64,000 nt of DNA from BOG-908 sp965198825 (GCA_965198825.1 CBDAQB010000002.1:372001-436000), one strand, 5' to 3'. Counted from the stretch's first letter, positions 42,322 through 51,718 are shown. Notes: a model not told the origin generated them from the letters alone. Program-made: numbers and translations.

Positions 42322-43121
42322 GCCAGCATCCGCGTTTCGTCCAGGCGGGACTCGTCCACGAGCCTGAGGAAGACGTCCTCCAGGGTAGCGCCTGAGGCGG
42401 AGCCGGCGCGGCTGCGGAGTTCGTCCATGGTGCCAATGGCGAGCAGGCGGCCGGCGGTGATGATGCCGATGCGGCTGGCGAGGCGCTCTGCGACTTCGAG
42501 GATGTGGGTCGTCAGGACGATGGTGGCCCCCTCGGCCACGCGTGCCGTGAGGAGGTCCTTCAAGTCGCGGGCCGCGGAGGCGTCTAGGCCGGTGAGCGGT
42601 TCGTCGAGGATGAGCAGCCTGGGGTCGTGCAGCAGAGCGCCGGCGAGCACGGTCTTTTGCCGCATGCCGCGGGAAAAGCCGCCGCAGCGTTCGTCGCGGT
42701 GTGGCCAGAGGCCAAGGCGTTGCAGCAGCTCCTGGCCATAGGCTTGAGCGTGGGCCGGATCGACGCGCCAGAGGCCGGCGACGAATTCCAGATATTCCAG
42801 CGGGGTCAGCAGCTCGTAAAGCAGCGGCTCCTCAGGGAGCCAGGCGACCATCTGGCGTGCGTCCAGAGGCGCCTTGAACGCATCCACGCCGCAGATCTCG
42901 ATGGAGCCGGCGTCCGGCCGGAGAAGCCCGGCGACCATGCGCAAGGTGGTGGTCTTGCCTGCACCGTTCGGGCCCAGGAGAGCGAAGAACTCGCCCTGAT
43001 GAACAGTCAGGTCCAGCCCATCGACCGCCGTGCGTATGAAGCTTTTGCGTAAGCCCTGTATGCGCAGCGTGGGCACAGTCTCGGCGGCGGTTTGCTGCCG
43101 TTCCGGCATGGTCATGAGCAC
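42318..43121 (-). CDS. ABC transporter ATPase (ABC-2 type)
   Basis: A 267-residue ATP-binding subunit. Walker A GPNGAGKTT, signature FSRGMRQK (in place of the usual LSGGQ, a common variant), Walker B LLILDEP and switch His in TTHILEVAE. The C-terminal segment ASGATLEDVFLRLVDE is typical for the CcmA/YhaQ-like group. The start could be either of two ATGs four codons apart. Confidence 0.93.
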   Translation of the reverse strand: MLMTMPERQQTAAETVPTLRIQGLRKSFIRTAVDGLDLTVHQGEFFALLGPNGAGKTTTLRMVAGLLRPDAGSIEICGVDAFKAPLDARQMVAWLPEEPLLYELLTPLEYLEFVAGLWRVDPAHAQAYGQELLQRLGLWPHRDERCGGFSRGMRQKTVLAGALLHDPRLLILDEPLTGLDASAARDLKDLLTARVAEGATIVLTTHILEVAERLASRIGIITAGRLLAIGTMDELRSRAGSASGATLEDVFLRLVDESRLDETRMLA

Positions 43122-43204
43122 GGGGCTGGTGCGCCTTGGATCATCGGGTGAAATCCTGACTTGAATGCAACCATAAGATGTCTTGAATTGACCATAGGCC
43201 GGCT

Positions 43205-43345
43205 AGGCAAGGAGCAGGAAGATGTTCTTTTTGAAAAAAGAACCGAAAACTTTTTGCATTCTAAGGCTTGGCCTGGGACAAGCTCGGCCCCAACGCGCGC
43301 AAGTTTTTTGCTTCTCTTTTTTTCAAAAAAGAAGACCCTTACTTC
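43205..43345. repeat. Three-hairpin palindromic repeat, copy 10 (full, in a divergent region)
   Basis: AAGGAGCAGGAAGATG, AT hairpin TTCTTTTTGAAAAAAGAA, CCGAAAACTTTTTGC, centre with GGCTTGGCC and GGCCCC, GCAAGTTTTTTGC, AT hairpin and GACCCTTACTTC. It lies between the divergent ABC ATPase and gspL genes, unlike most copies. Confidence 0.88.
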
Positions 43346-43435
43346 GCTCGCGCAAACGTTACGCAACCCATCCACTGCCTTGTTTTCCCAAGCCGGAGAG
43401 GTTAACGCCAGCGCCTCAGCACATGAGGCGCGGGC

Positions 43436-44521
43436 TTGCTCGACGAATTCTTCAGCTGGTGGGGCCGGCAGTTGCTGGAGCTGGTGCCGGAGCGTCTGCG
43501 CCGCGACGCCGCGGGGAGCAATGCGACCGTCGCCGATGCGAGCGAACACGGTATCATCACGTTGACCAGCCGCCGGCGCGGCATCGAAGGCGACCGGCTT
43601 GGGCAGTTCCGCGCCGATCCCTCCGGTGTAGCGGCGATGCGTGCGGCGGTGGCGGGCCGGGCCACCGGCGAGCCGGTGCTTCTCCGGCTTTCGCGCCAGG
43701 CGGCGCTGGAACGCGATGTGGTTCTGCCGCTGGCGGCCGAGCGGGACCCCGAGCGGGTGCTCGGCTACGAGATGGAGCGGCTGACGCCGTTCACCGCCAA
43801 CGAGGTGTTCTGGGATTACGCGGTGCGGCTACGCGACAAGGCGCGGGCGCGGCTGACGTTGCGGCTGACCATCGTGCCCCGGGTGAACGTGCAAGGCCTG
43901 ATCGATCTGCTTACCGAGGCAGGGGGACGCCCCGACCGGCTTGAAGTGCTGACGGCTTCGGGCCCGCGGTCCATCAAGCTCGATCATGCGGACGAGAGAG
44001 GAACAGCGGGGTTTTGGCAGTCCGGGCCTTTTTCGGGACGGTCGAGGATGATCGTCGTCGGGGTATTGGCTTTGCTGGTGGTAGTCTCGCCGTTAATCCA
44101 TCAGCAACTGGCCTTGGCATCCGCGCGGCAGCGGCTGGACAGGCTTTCGCCGCAGATGGCGCAGGTCGATGCACTGCGCCGGCGGATTTCCGGCCGGGGT
44201 GCCGGTGGCGATGCGGTAGCGGCGGAAACGCGGCGGCTGGGCGATACGCTCGAGGCGCTGGCGGCGGTGACCGAGATCCTGCCCAACGATAGTTACTTGA
44301 CCGAATTTACGATGCGCGAGCGGAAGATGACGCTGTCTGGGCTGTCCGCGTCGGCGCCGAAGCTGATCAGCGGTCTGTCGGCCGATCCTCGCATTCGAAA
44401 TCCGGCGTTCACGGCGCCGGTGACCCGCACCGAGCCGGTTCGTCTGGGCGGCGTTGGCGCTCCTGGCGCCGACACGCCGCAGCGCGACGTGTTCTCCATA
44501 CGCGCGGAACTGGCGCCCTAG
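43436..44521 (+). CDS. gspL: Type II secretion GspL-like protein
   Basis: A 361-residue protein from a TTG with GAGG upstream. The N-terminal cytoplasmic part resembles a truncated PilM/GspL actin-like domain (DVVLPLAAERDPERVLGYEM, LTPFTANEVFWDY), followed by one membrane helix (IVVGVLALLVVVSPLI) and a PilN-like periplasmic region (SYLTEFTMRERKMTLSGLS). GspL links the secretion ATPase to the inner-membrane platform. It is the first gene of the L-M-C/N-D run. Confidence 0.78.
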   Translation: MLDEFFSWWGRQLLELVPERLRRDAAGSNATVADASEHGIITLTSRRRGIEGDRLGQFRADPSGVAAMRAAVAGRATGEPVLLRLSRQAALERDVVLPLAAERDPERVLGYEMERLTPFTANEVFWDYAVRLRDKARARLTLRLTIVPRVNVQGLIDLLTEAGGRPDRLEVLTASGPRSIKLDHADERGTAGFWQSGPFSGRSRMIVVGVLALLVVVSPLIHQQLALASARQRLDRLSPQMAQVDALRRRISGRGAGGDAVAAETRRLGDTLEALAAVTEILPNDSYLTEFTMRERKMTLSGLSASAPKLISGLSADPRIRNPAFTAPVTRTEPVRLGGVGAPGADTPQRDVFSIRAELAP

Positions 44522-44522
44522 C

Positions 44523-45128
44523 GTGGCGGTCGTGCTGCCAGAGGGCCGACAGGGCCAGGCGCTCGCCGCGGGGCTTGCCGTCTTCGTCGTGTTCGCGGTG
44601 TGGCTGGGCGTGCTAGCGCCGCTGGCGGACTGGTTCGGCACGCGGGCGGACGAATTGGACTCGCTGCGGCTGCGGGCAGCGCGGGAGCAGGCGCTGGCGG
44701 AGTCGTTGCCTGCCATGCGGGCACAGGCACAGAGCGTGGCGGCCGCGCCGCAGCGCCAGGTTCTCGCAGGCAGCACCGATGCCATCGCAGGGGCGACCTT
44801 GCAGGAGCAGGTTCAGGGCATGGCTGCCGGCGTGAATGCGCAGCTGACAAGCATCGAGACGCTGCCCGGGCAACAGAACGGGGCGTACCGGCGCATCGGC
44901 GTCCGGGTCGAGCTCAGCGCGCAGCTTCCCGTGGTGGTCGAACTGCTGAAGGCGGTTGAGGAAGCGCAGCCTGGCATGCTGGTTGACGACATCCGGCTGA
45001 CCGCAACGCCGGTCGGGCCGATGAACGCGCAACTGCCGATGGACTGCGCCTTCACGGTTTACGCGTTCCGGCTTGGCACTGCGCGTGATGATACCAGCGA
45101 AGCGACGCCTGCCGGGGCTGGGCCATGA
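44523..45128 (+). CDS. gspM: Type II secretion GspM-like protein
   Basis: About 201 residues from a GTG one base after the gspL stop. A short cytoplasmic start, one membrane helix (LAVFVVFAVWLGVLAPLADWF), a helical coiled segment and a ferredoxin-like periplasmic domain ending VDDIRLTATPVGPMNAQLPM. This is the layout of GspM/PilO, the partner of GspL. Confidence 0.75.
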   Translation: MAVVLPEGRQGQALAAGLAVFVVFAVWLGVLAPLADWFGTRADELDSLRLRAAREQALAESLPAMRAQAQSVAAAPQRQVLAGSTDAIAGATLQEQVQGMAAGVNAQLTSIETLPGQQNGAYRRIGVRVELSAQLPVVVELLKAVEEAQPGMLVDDIRLTATPVGPMNAQLPMDCAFTVYAFRLGTARDDTSEATPAGAGP

Positions 45129-45802
45129 GGCGGGTTCAGGAGCAGGCGCTGCTCGGTGCCATGGCCTTTCTGATGGTGCTGCTCGTCGTGGAATGGTTGC
45201 CAGGCGAGACGCCCGTGCCGCCCCCGGCAGCACCCGCGCGCGTGGCGAGCGGACCGCAGACGGCCGCGCGCATGGCGGCGCGCGATACCGAAGCGTGGGT
45301 TTCCACCATCCTGGCGCGGCCGCTCTTCAGCGTGAGCCGCAAGCCGCCGAAAGCGGCGGCCGCCAAGGCCTCCGCCTCGGGACCGGGTGTGCCGCGGCTG
45401 TCAGGCATCATGATCTTCGCAGGGGTGAAGCGCGCCATTTTCGCGCCGGAGGGCGGCGGCAAGCCGCTGGTCCTGGAGGAGGGGGCGAGCCTGGACGACA
45501 CCTCCATACGCACGATCCAGCCTGGCCAGGTGATCCTGGCGAGCGGCGAAGTGCTGCATCCTGCCTATGACAAGAACCGGGTGCCCGGGACGCCGGCGTT
45601 CGTGCCGCCCGACTTGCCGCGGCCTGGCTTCGCTCCTGGCGGGCCCGGCTTCAATCCGGCTTTTAATCCGGGCTTCAATCCGGCCTTTCCGGGCGGCGCC
45701 AACCCTGCCGTTCAGCAGCCGGGCGCTGCCGCTGACCTGAACGATACTGCACCGGCGCCCGGGCCGCCGCCCTTTCGCGGCCTGCCGCAACGTAGAGAGT
45801 GA
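45125..45802 (+). CDS. Type II secretion GspC/GspN-like protein
   Basis: A 225-residue protein with an N-terminal helix (LLGAMAFLMVLLVVEWL), a homology-region-like stretch (STILARPLFSVSRKPPK, VPRLSGIMIFAGVKRAIFAPEGG, LEEGASLDDTSIRTIQPGQVIL) and a Pro/Gly-rich tail with the repeat GFNP-AFNP-GFNP-AF. The HR domain is what GspC and GspN use to contact the secretin. It overlaps gspM by 4 bases and gspD follows. Confidence 0.7.
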   Translation: MRRVQEQALLGAMAFLMVLLVVEWLPGETPVPPPAAPARVASGPQTAARMAARDTEAWVSTILARPLFSVSRKPPKAAAAKASASGPGVPRLSGIMIFAGVKRAIFAPEGGGKPLVLEEGASLDDTSIRTIQPGQVILASGEVLHPAYDKNRVPGTPAFVPPDLPRPGFAPGGPGFNPAFNPGFNPAFPGGANPAVQQPGAAADLNDTAPAPGPPPFRGLPQRRE

Positions 45803-45807
45803 CGCGT

Positions 45808-48201
45808 ATGATCAGCCCGCCTTCCAACATCCAGGGCGGCATCCGCCGCGGCAGATCCGTGGGCGGGGCGCGCGTGGTGCTGCTTGCCTGCACGGCGCTG
45901 GCGGCGTTCGGCTGCACGCCGAGCCGGCAGCAGCCGCCTGAGTTCATTCCGCCTTTGCCGAAGGCGTCGCACGATGCGGGGATCGCGACGCCCCGGGTGA
46001 GCGGCAGCATTGCCGGCAACCCGGCAGAACCGCAGGTGGCGGCGAGCATGTCGCAGGGTGTGGTGGTCTCGACCAGCGTTCCGGCCGGCGCTGGGGGTGC
46101 AGGCAGCGTGACGCTGGATTTCGCCGACACGGACATACGCGAGGTGGCGGCGCAGATCCTCGGCAATACGCTGCATGTGAATTACACGATCGATCCGGCG
46201 GTGCATGGCACGGCGACTTTGCGCACGGTGACACCGCTGGCGAATTCGCAGCTGGTACCGGTTCTGCAGTCGTTGCTGGCGCAGAACGGCGCGACATTGG
46301 TGCAATCGGCCGGTGTTTATCGCGTTCTGCCGACCGCGGCGGCAAACGGTATCGCCGGCGGGGTTGGTACTGCGGGCGGACTGATGGTGCCGCTGCGTTT
46401 TGCGTCGGCCGAGGACCTGGCCAAGGTGCTGCAGCCCTACGCACAGGGGGGCTCGCGCGTGGTCGCGGTGCCGACGGCGAACGCCTTGGTGATTTCGGGA
46501 GAGCCGGCACAGCGGGACGCGCTTGAGGCGCTGGTTCGTGCGTTCGACATCAACGAGTTGGCGGGACAATCCTACGCGCTCCTGCCCGTGCGCGATGGCG
46601 ATGCGGCGGATTTCGCGACGGCGTTGAGCCAGGCGTTCCGCGCGCAGCAGGGCGGGCAACTTGCCAGCCAGATCAAGGTGATTCCGCTTGCGCGCGTGAA
46701 TGCGGTGCTGATCGTCGCCAACCAGCCGGAGTATCTGCAGCAGGCGCGGCGTGTTTATGCGGTCGTCGAGCGCGGCATGCACCAGACGACGCGCACATGG
46801 CACGTCTATTACGTGCAGAACAGCACGGCCAACGACATCGGCTACATCCTTCAGCAGGCGTTCACGCCGAACAACGTGACGGCGCAGCCGACCGCGCGCG
46901 GTCAGGGTCTGCAGACGAGCGGCGCCGGCGGCGTGAATGGCATTGCGGGGCTCGGCGGCAGCAACAATGGGAGCAGCGGTAGCAGCAGCAGCGGCGGCCT
47001 TGGCAGCAGTGGATCGACCGGTTCGACCGGCGGCCTGGGAAGCAGCAGCGGGCTGGGCGGCAGCAGCACCGGCGGCCTGGGGTCGTCCAGCGGGACGACG
47101 GGAACGGGCGGCCAGGGTACGCCGACGACACCTGGCGGCGGCAGCGGCGGCGCCAGCGCCCTGCTCGGCGGGTTGTCGAACAGCGGCGGGAGCGGCAGCG
47201 GCAATACCGACCCGAACGCCATGCGCATCATCCCGAACCCAGAGAACAACGCCATCCTTGTCTACGCGACAGGCGAGGAGGAGCAGACGATCGAGGCGAT
47301 GCTGCACAAGATCGACATCCTGCCGTTGCAGGTGCGCATCGACGCGGTAATTGCGGAAGTGACGCTGAACGATACCTTGCAATATGGCACACAGTTTTTC
47401 TTCGATCATCGTGCGCTGAGCAGCGGCCTGACCACTGTCGCCACCACCACGGCGCAGAACCTTGCCTTGCCTGGCAGCGGACTGACCGGATTCGTGTTCA
47501 GCGCGGCCGGCAAGGACGGCGACTTCGTGCTGCAGGCGCTGCAGAACATCACGACGGTGAAGGTGCTGTCGTCGCCGGACCTTCTGGTGCTGGACAACGA
47601 GACGGCCGCCCTCTCCGTCGGCAATCTCGTTCCCTACCAGACAGGCAGCCTGACGGCCGCGGCCGGCACGGGGCTCGCCACGTCGACGTCGGTGGATTAC
47701 CGCCAGACAGGCGTGATCACGCAGGTGACGCCGCGCGTGAACAGCGGCGGCCTGGTGACGCTGGACATCGCGCAGGAAGTGAGCGGCATCGCATCAGGCT
47801 CGAGCACTACAGGAACATCCGGCTCCACGATCAATTCGCCTACTTTTACCGAACGCGCGGTGAAAAGCCGCGTGGTGGTGCAGGACGGGCAGACGATCGG
47901 GCTTGCCGGCCTGATCACCGACAATGATTCGCGCGCCAACAACGGCATTCCGTTCCTCAAGGACATTCCGCTGCTGAACCTGATCACCAGCCAGCAGAAC
48001 AATACGCGGACGCGAACCGAATTGCTGATCCTGCTGACGCCGCATGTTCTGCGCGACCAGCGCGATGCGCGTGCGCTGACCGAAGATCTGCGTGAGGAAT
48101 TACCCCGGGCGGCAGTGATGCCCTACGAGCTGCAGCATCAGCCTGCCAGCGGGTCTGATGATCCGGCTCGTAATCTTCGCAAGGGCTTGGGGAGCGAGTA
48201 G
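45808..48201 (+). CDS. gspD: Type II secretion secretin GspD
   Basis: About 797 residues from the ATG with GAGAG upstream (a GTG 9 bases earlier overlaps the previous stop and is possible). Lipoprotein-like signal VVLLACTALAAFGC, N0-N3 periplasmic domains (LDFADTDIREVAAQILGNTL), a Gly/Ser-rich insert of about 80 residues (46975-47215), and the secretin core with VPYQTG, VIAEVTLNDTLQYGTQFFF and SRVVVQDGQTIGLAGLITD. It forms the outer-membrane channel through which folded proteins leave. Confidence 0.94.
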   Translation: MISPPSNIQGGIRRGRSVGGARVVLLACTALAAFGCTPSRQQPPEFIPPLPKASHDAGIATPRVSGSIAGNPAEPQVAASMSQGVVVSTSVPAGAGGAGSVTLDFADTDIREVAAQILGNTLHVNYTIDPAVHGTATLRTVTPLANSQLVPVLQSLLAQNGATLVQSAGVYRVLPTAAANGIAGGVGTAGGLMVPLRFASAEDLAKVLQPYAQGGSRVVAVPTANALVISGEPAQRDALEALVRAFDINELAGQSYALLPVRDGDAADFATALSQAFRAQQGGQLASQIKVIPLARVNAVLIVANQPEYLQQARRVYAVVERGMHQTTRTWHVYYVQNSTANDIGYILQQAFTPNNVTAQPTARGQGLQTSGAGGVNGIAGLGGSNNGSSGSSSSGGLGSSGSTGSTGGLGSSSGLGGSSTGGLGSSSGTTGTGGQGTPTTPGGGSGGASALLGGLSNSGGSGSGNTDPNAMRIIPNPENNAILVYATGEEEQTIEAMLHKIDILPLQVRIDAVIAEVTLNDTLQYGTQFFFDHRALSSGLTTVATTTAQNLALPGSGLTGFVFSAAGKDGDFVLQALQNITTVKVLSSPDLLVLDNETAALSVGNLVPYQTGSLTAAAGTGLATSTSVDYRQTGVITQVTPRVNSGGLVTLDIAQEVSGIASGSSTTGTSGSTINSPTFTERAVKSRVVVQDGQTIGLAGLITDNDSRANNGIPFLKDIPLLNLITSQQNNTRTRTELLILLTPHVLRDQRDARALTEDLREELPRAAVMPYELQHQPASGSDDPARNLRKGLGSE

Positions 48202-48205
48202 GGTG

Positions 48206-48268
48206 AAGTAAGACATCTTCTTTTTTGAAAAAAAGAAGCAAAAAACTTTTTCGAGTTTGGGCGGGGCC
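48206..48268. repeat. Palindromic repeat, copy 11 (left arm only)
   Basis: GAAGTAAGACATC, AT hairpin TTCTTTTTTGAAAAAAAGAA, GCAAAAAACTTTTTCGAG, then GGGCGGGGCC. The arm directly follows the gspD stop. The right arm is absent. Confidence 0.75.
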
Positions 48269-48443
48269 ATAGGCAGCTGCGTTACAGTTTGTAAGCGTGG
48301 TGCGCTTAAGCTGTTGCTCTGTGGCGGCTTCACGGACGGTTGATTGTTGCACTGCCTGTCGGCGGCGGAGTCATCGCGGCTATGATCGCGGGTCCGCGAA
48401 GACGGACGTTGCTTGCAACGACAACAATCATGGGAACGTCATC

Positions 48444-50591
48444 ATGCAATCCAGAAAAGCTTGGATGCTCGGCACGACCGCGTCCGCGGTGTGGCTGACC
48501 GGTCTGCTTGCCGCATCGCCCGCCTCGGCGAAGGTCACGCACATCATTATCGACTCGGACGTGCCGGCGTTCGCCGGCGCGGCGATCGGCTCTGCCGGGA
48601 CTTACGATCTCGTGTCGGGACGGGTTTTCGGCGAGCTCGATCCCACCGATCCGCACAACGAAATCATCCAGGACATCACACTGGCCGGCAAGAATGCGAA
48701 CGGCAAGGTTCCCTATATCGCCACGTTCCAGATCGCCAAGCCGACGAACATGAGCCTGGCCACAGGCCTGATGTTCTACGAAGTGGCCAACCGCGGCAGC
48801 AGCGCCATCCCTGGGGCGTCGTCAATCGTTCCTGGCGCCGTCTATCTGCAGAGCGGCTGGCAGGGTGATCTGCTGGCGCATTGCAGCACGGCTTATCCGT
48901 GCACGCCGCTGACGGCGCCTTATACGGGCACGAACCAGGTCATCCAGGTTCCAGTGGCGCATAATCCAGACGGATCGACGATTACCGGGCCGGTGTATGG
49001 GCATATCGCGAATGCCAGCGGCAATACGGCGCAACTCGTCATCTATACGCAGCCGGTGCCCTACCAGCCGGTAAGCCTCGATACATCGCCGACGATCACG
49101 CCGTTCTGGAGCTTGCGCAAGCAGTCCATCACCGGCGTGGATGGGCCGAAGACACCTGTGCCCTTCAACGCCTGGCGTTGGGCGGATTGTTCGACAGTGC
49201 CTTTCCCAGGCACGCCCGATCCGACGCATATCTGTCTGAAGAACGGGTTCGACCCCGCGCTGCTCTACGAAATGGTGTTCACCGCCAAGGATCCTTTGGT
49301 TCTCGGCGTCGGCTATGCGGCCTCGCGCGATATCATCTCGTTCTTTCACCACAATGCGGCCGATGGACAAGGGACGGCAAATCCTATTGCAGGAACTGTG
49401 AAGAAGGTGATCAGCGTCGGCGTTTCGCAATCAGGATCGTTCATCCGCTCCAGCATCCATCTCGGCTTCAATGCGGACGAGCAGGGGCGCCGGGTGGTCG
49501 ATGGGGCGTGGCCGCAGATCGATGGCCGGCAGCTTTACATGAACGTGCGCTTCGCCTTGCCGGACGTGATCACCAATTTGTACATGATGTCGGACGAAGC
49601 GCCGGTCTGGTGGGCGGACTATCCCGACCCCGACCGCAATCATCCGCCTGCCGGCATGCTCGACCGCTGCACGGCGACGAACACCTGCCCCGAGATCATG
49701 GAGACGTTCGGCTCGCTGGAGTTCTATGACGAGAAGATGTCGCCTGACCTGATCGGCATGACGGCGAAGTCGGACATTCCGCTGCCGGCGAATGTGCATC
49801 GCTACTACTTCCCATCAACGACACATGGCGGCGGCTCTGGCGGCTTCACCTATGTCGCCAATCCTCCGCCATCGGGCAGCTGCGTATTTCCAGCCAACCC
49901 CAATCCGGAGTCCTACACGGCGTCTGCGCTGCAGGATGCCTTCGTCGCGTATGTGACGCAGGGAACGCCGATGCCAGCGAGCAGCTATCCGACGCTGGCG
50001 GCCGGACAGCTCGTGCCTGCGACGCAAAAGGCGGAGGGGTTCCCGGACATTCCCGGCTATCCGTTCTATGGCGACCGGATCAACCATCCGGAGAAGTTCG
50101 ATTTCGGCAACAAGATCGATTACTTCGACCAGACCGGCATCATTACGAACCAGCCGCCGATCGTCGATCGCGTGTTGCCGGCTTACGCGCCCGTGGTGAA
50201 TGCAGACGGCAACGAAACGGTAGGCGTGCCGTCGGTTCTGCTGCAGGCGCCGCTGGCCACCTACACCGGCTGGAACATCTATGCCGCGGGCATCTACAAG
50301 GGACAGCAATGCAGCCTCTCCGCGTCCTCCTGGCCGTTCGACGAGACGAAAGCGGAGCGGGTGGCGGCGCATGATCCGAGGCGTTCGGTAGAGGAGCGCT
50401 ACGGCACGCACGCTGGCTACGTGTGCGTGGTGACCAAGGCCGCCAACCGCAGCGTAAAGGAGCGTCTCTTGCGTGCGGCTGACGCGACGACGCTGATTGG
50501 TCAGGCCGAGGCAGGCAATGTGCTGACGGACATCACGCCAACGGCCGCCGACCAGGCCCAGGCGGATAAGCTCTGCGGCACCGCGCAGTAA
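48444..50591 (+). CDS. Large secreted alpha/beta-hydrolase-domain protein
   Basis: About 715 residues with a signal peptide (KAWMLGTTASAVWLTGLLAASPASA). The nucleophile elbow is probably VGVSQSGSFIRS; other long-range blocks are YEVANRGSSAIPGAS, GVGYAASRDIISFFHH, GRRVVDGAWPQIDGR and YYFPSTTHGG. The layout agrees with the Abhydrolase_10 / alpha-beta hydrolase domain family of exported esterase-like proteins. It sits between gspD and gspG, so it may be exported by this type II system (inference). Substrate unknown. Confidence 0.75.
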   Translation: MQSRKAWMLGTTASAVWLTGLLAASPASAKVTHIIIDSDVPAFAGAAIGSAGTYDLVSGRVFGELDPTDPHNEIIQDITLAGKNANGKVPYIATFQIAKPTNMSLATGLMFYEVANRGSSAIPGASSIVPGAVYLQSGWQGDLLAHCSTAYPCTPLTAPYTGTNQVIQVPVAHNPDGSTITGPVYGHIANASGNTAQLVIYTQPVPYQPVSLDTSPTITPFWSLRKQSITGVDGPKTPVPFNAWRWADCSTVPFPGTPDPTHICLKNGFDPALLYEMVFTAKDPLVLGVGYAASRDIISFFHHNAADGQGTANPIAGTVKKVISVGVSQSGSFIRSSIHLGFNADEQGRRVVDGAWPQIDGRQLYMNVRFALPDVITNLYMMSDEAPVWWADYPDPDRNHPPAGMLDRCTATNTCPEIMETFGSLEFYDEKMSPDLIGMTAKSDIPLPANVHRYYFPSTTHGGGSGGFTYVANPPPSGSCVFPANPNPESYTASALQDAFVAYVTQGTPMPASSYPTLAAGQLVPATQKAEGFPDIPGYPFYGDRINHPEKFDFGNKIDYFDQTGIITNQPPIVDRVLPAYAPVVNADGNETVGVPSVLLQAPLATYTGWNIYAAGIYKGQQCSLSASSWPFDETKAERVAAHDPRRSVEERYGTHAGYVCVVTKAANRSVKERLLRAADATTLIGQAEAGNVLTDITPTAADQAQADKLCGTAQ

Positions 50592-50618
50592 TCGCGAAGC
50601 TTGCTGATCGGGTGTCCG

Positions 50619-50739
50619 AGAATTCGCTAGGGCGAGTCAGCTGGCGTGCGTTTTGAGAACCGGAGCGGAGCCGGCCTCTATGGCCGGTGAGCACCGGAAG
50701 CGCAGAAACGCAGGTCAGATGGCCGCTCTAGTAGAATTC
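50619..50739. repeat. GAATTC/CTAG-ended inverted-repeat element, copy B
   Basis: About 120 bases with ends GAATTCGCTAG and CTAGTAGAATTC, and the same core as copy A in reverse orientation (GAGAACCGGAGCGGAG, CCGGCCTCTATGGCCGG, TGAGCACCGGAAGCGC). It lies between the convergent hydrolase and gspG genes. Confidence 0.78.
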
Positions 50740-50745
50740 ATGCCC

Positions 50746-51198
50746 CTAATTGCAGATGCTGTCGCCTTCGCCCGGCTCCGTCCCTTTTCCTGTCGGGCCA
50801 GCGGAGCAGAGGTCGTAGTCGCGGTTGGTGCGGTTGGAGGGGCTGCGGTAGATCCAGGGGTGGGCCCAAGGGTCCTTCGGCGAGTTCTCGCCCTTGAGAT
50901 AGGGGCCATTCCAGTTCTCGACGTCGGTCGGTTTGGTGACCAGGGCGGCGATGCCTTGCTCGGTCGTCGGGTAGCCGCCGATGTCGAGCTTGTAGAGGTC
51001 GAGCACCGAGCCCAGGCGCTCGATCTGCTGCTTGGCGACCGAGATCTTGGCGCCGCCGAGCTGGCGTAGGGCGGCAGGCGCCACGAAGGCGACGAGAAGG
51101 CCCAGGATGGCGATCACCACCAGCAACTCGAGCAAGGTGAAGCCGCTGTCTGGGCGTGCACGCGCCGGTCTAGCAGGCTGCATGGACTTGAGGATCAC
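50746..51198 (-). CDS. gspG: Type II secretion major pseudopilin GspG
   Basis: A 150-residue pseudopilin. Prepilin motif DSGFTLLELLVVIAILGLLVAFVAP, with cleavage after the Gly and the Glu5 characteristic of pilins, and C-terminal GYPTTEQGIAALVTKP, GPYLKGENSPKDPWAHPW, typical of GspG with its calcium-binding loop. It polymerises into the pseudopilus. It is on the opposite strand from the L-M-C/N-D genes. Confidence 0.95.
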   Translation of the reverse strand: MILKSMQPARPARARPDSGFTLLELLVVIAILGLLVAFVAPAALRQLGGAKISVAKQQIERLGSVLDLYKLDIGGYPTTEQGIAALVTKPTDVENWNGPYLKGENSPKDPWAHPWIYRSPSNRTNRDYDLCSAGPTGKGTEPGEGDSICN

Positions 51199-51244
51199 GG
51201 CAGGGCTCCTGTTCAGGCCTGGTTACTGTCTTCAGGGGCGTCTT

Positions 51245-51718
51245 GTGCGGCCAATCGGCGGCTGGCTCAAGCGGCGGCTTTTCTCAAGCGCGCCGCTGTG
51301 CTTCATGTCGGCCATGGCCGTGCCCTATCTCGCGTGCATGCTCGCGACCGCGCATTTCTACGCGCTGCCGCCGCGCGTGCTGCCGACCATCCAGGCGGTC
51401 GAAGGCGGCAAGCCGGGCATCGTGCACGCCAATACGGACGGCTCGGCCGACCTCGGGCTCATGCAGATCAATACCATCTGGCTGCGGCCCATCGCGCAAG
51501 TCACGCGGCAAACGCCGGCGGTGGTGGCGCGCCGCCTGATCGTCGATCCCTGCTTCTCCATCGCGGCGGCAGGAGCGATCCTGAAGTCTTACCTCGCCGA
51601 GACACATGGCCAATTGCTGCCTGCCATCGGGGATTATCACTCGCATACGCCGCCCCTGAACCTCTGGTATCAGGCGCAGGTCATGGAACGGGCCGCGGCC
51701 CTGTTTGGGCCAGGATAG
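51245..51718 (+). CDS. Small lytic transglycosylase
   Basis: About 157 residues from a GTG with AGGGG upstream. N-terminus RPIGGWLKRRLF followed by a hydrophobic stretch (LCFMSAMAVPYLACMLA) fits a signal peptide or anchor. The lysozyme-like core is LPTIQAVEGGKPGIVHANTDGS, with catalytic Glu in VEGG, and SADLGLMQINTIWL. It resembles IpgF/IagB-type transglycosylases that open peptidoglycan for secretion machines; the T2SS context agrees. Divergent from gspG. Confidence 0.78.
   Translation: MRPIGGWLKRRLFSSAPLCFMSAMAVPYLACMLATAHFYALPPRVLPTIQAVEGGKPGIVHANTDGSADLGLMQINTIWLRPIAQVTRQTPAVVARRLIVDPCFSIAAAGAILKSYLAETHGQLLPAIGDYHSHTPPLNLWYQAQVMERAAALFGPG

Noticed and set aside
40709..42436. A 575-codon Arg/Pro/His-rich frame over the ABC permease
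   Set aside because: It is another frame of the permease gene, which has proper membrane helices and is coupled to its ATPase.
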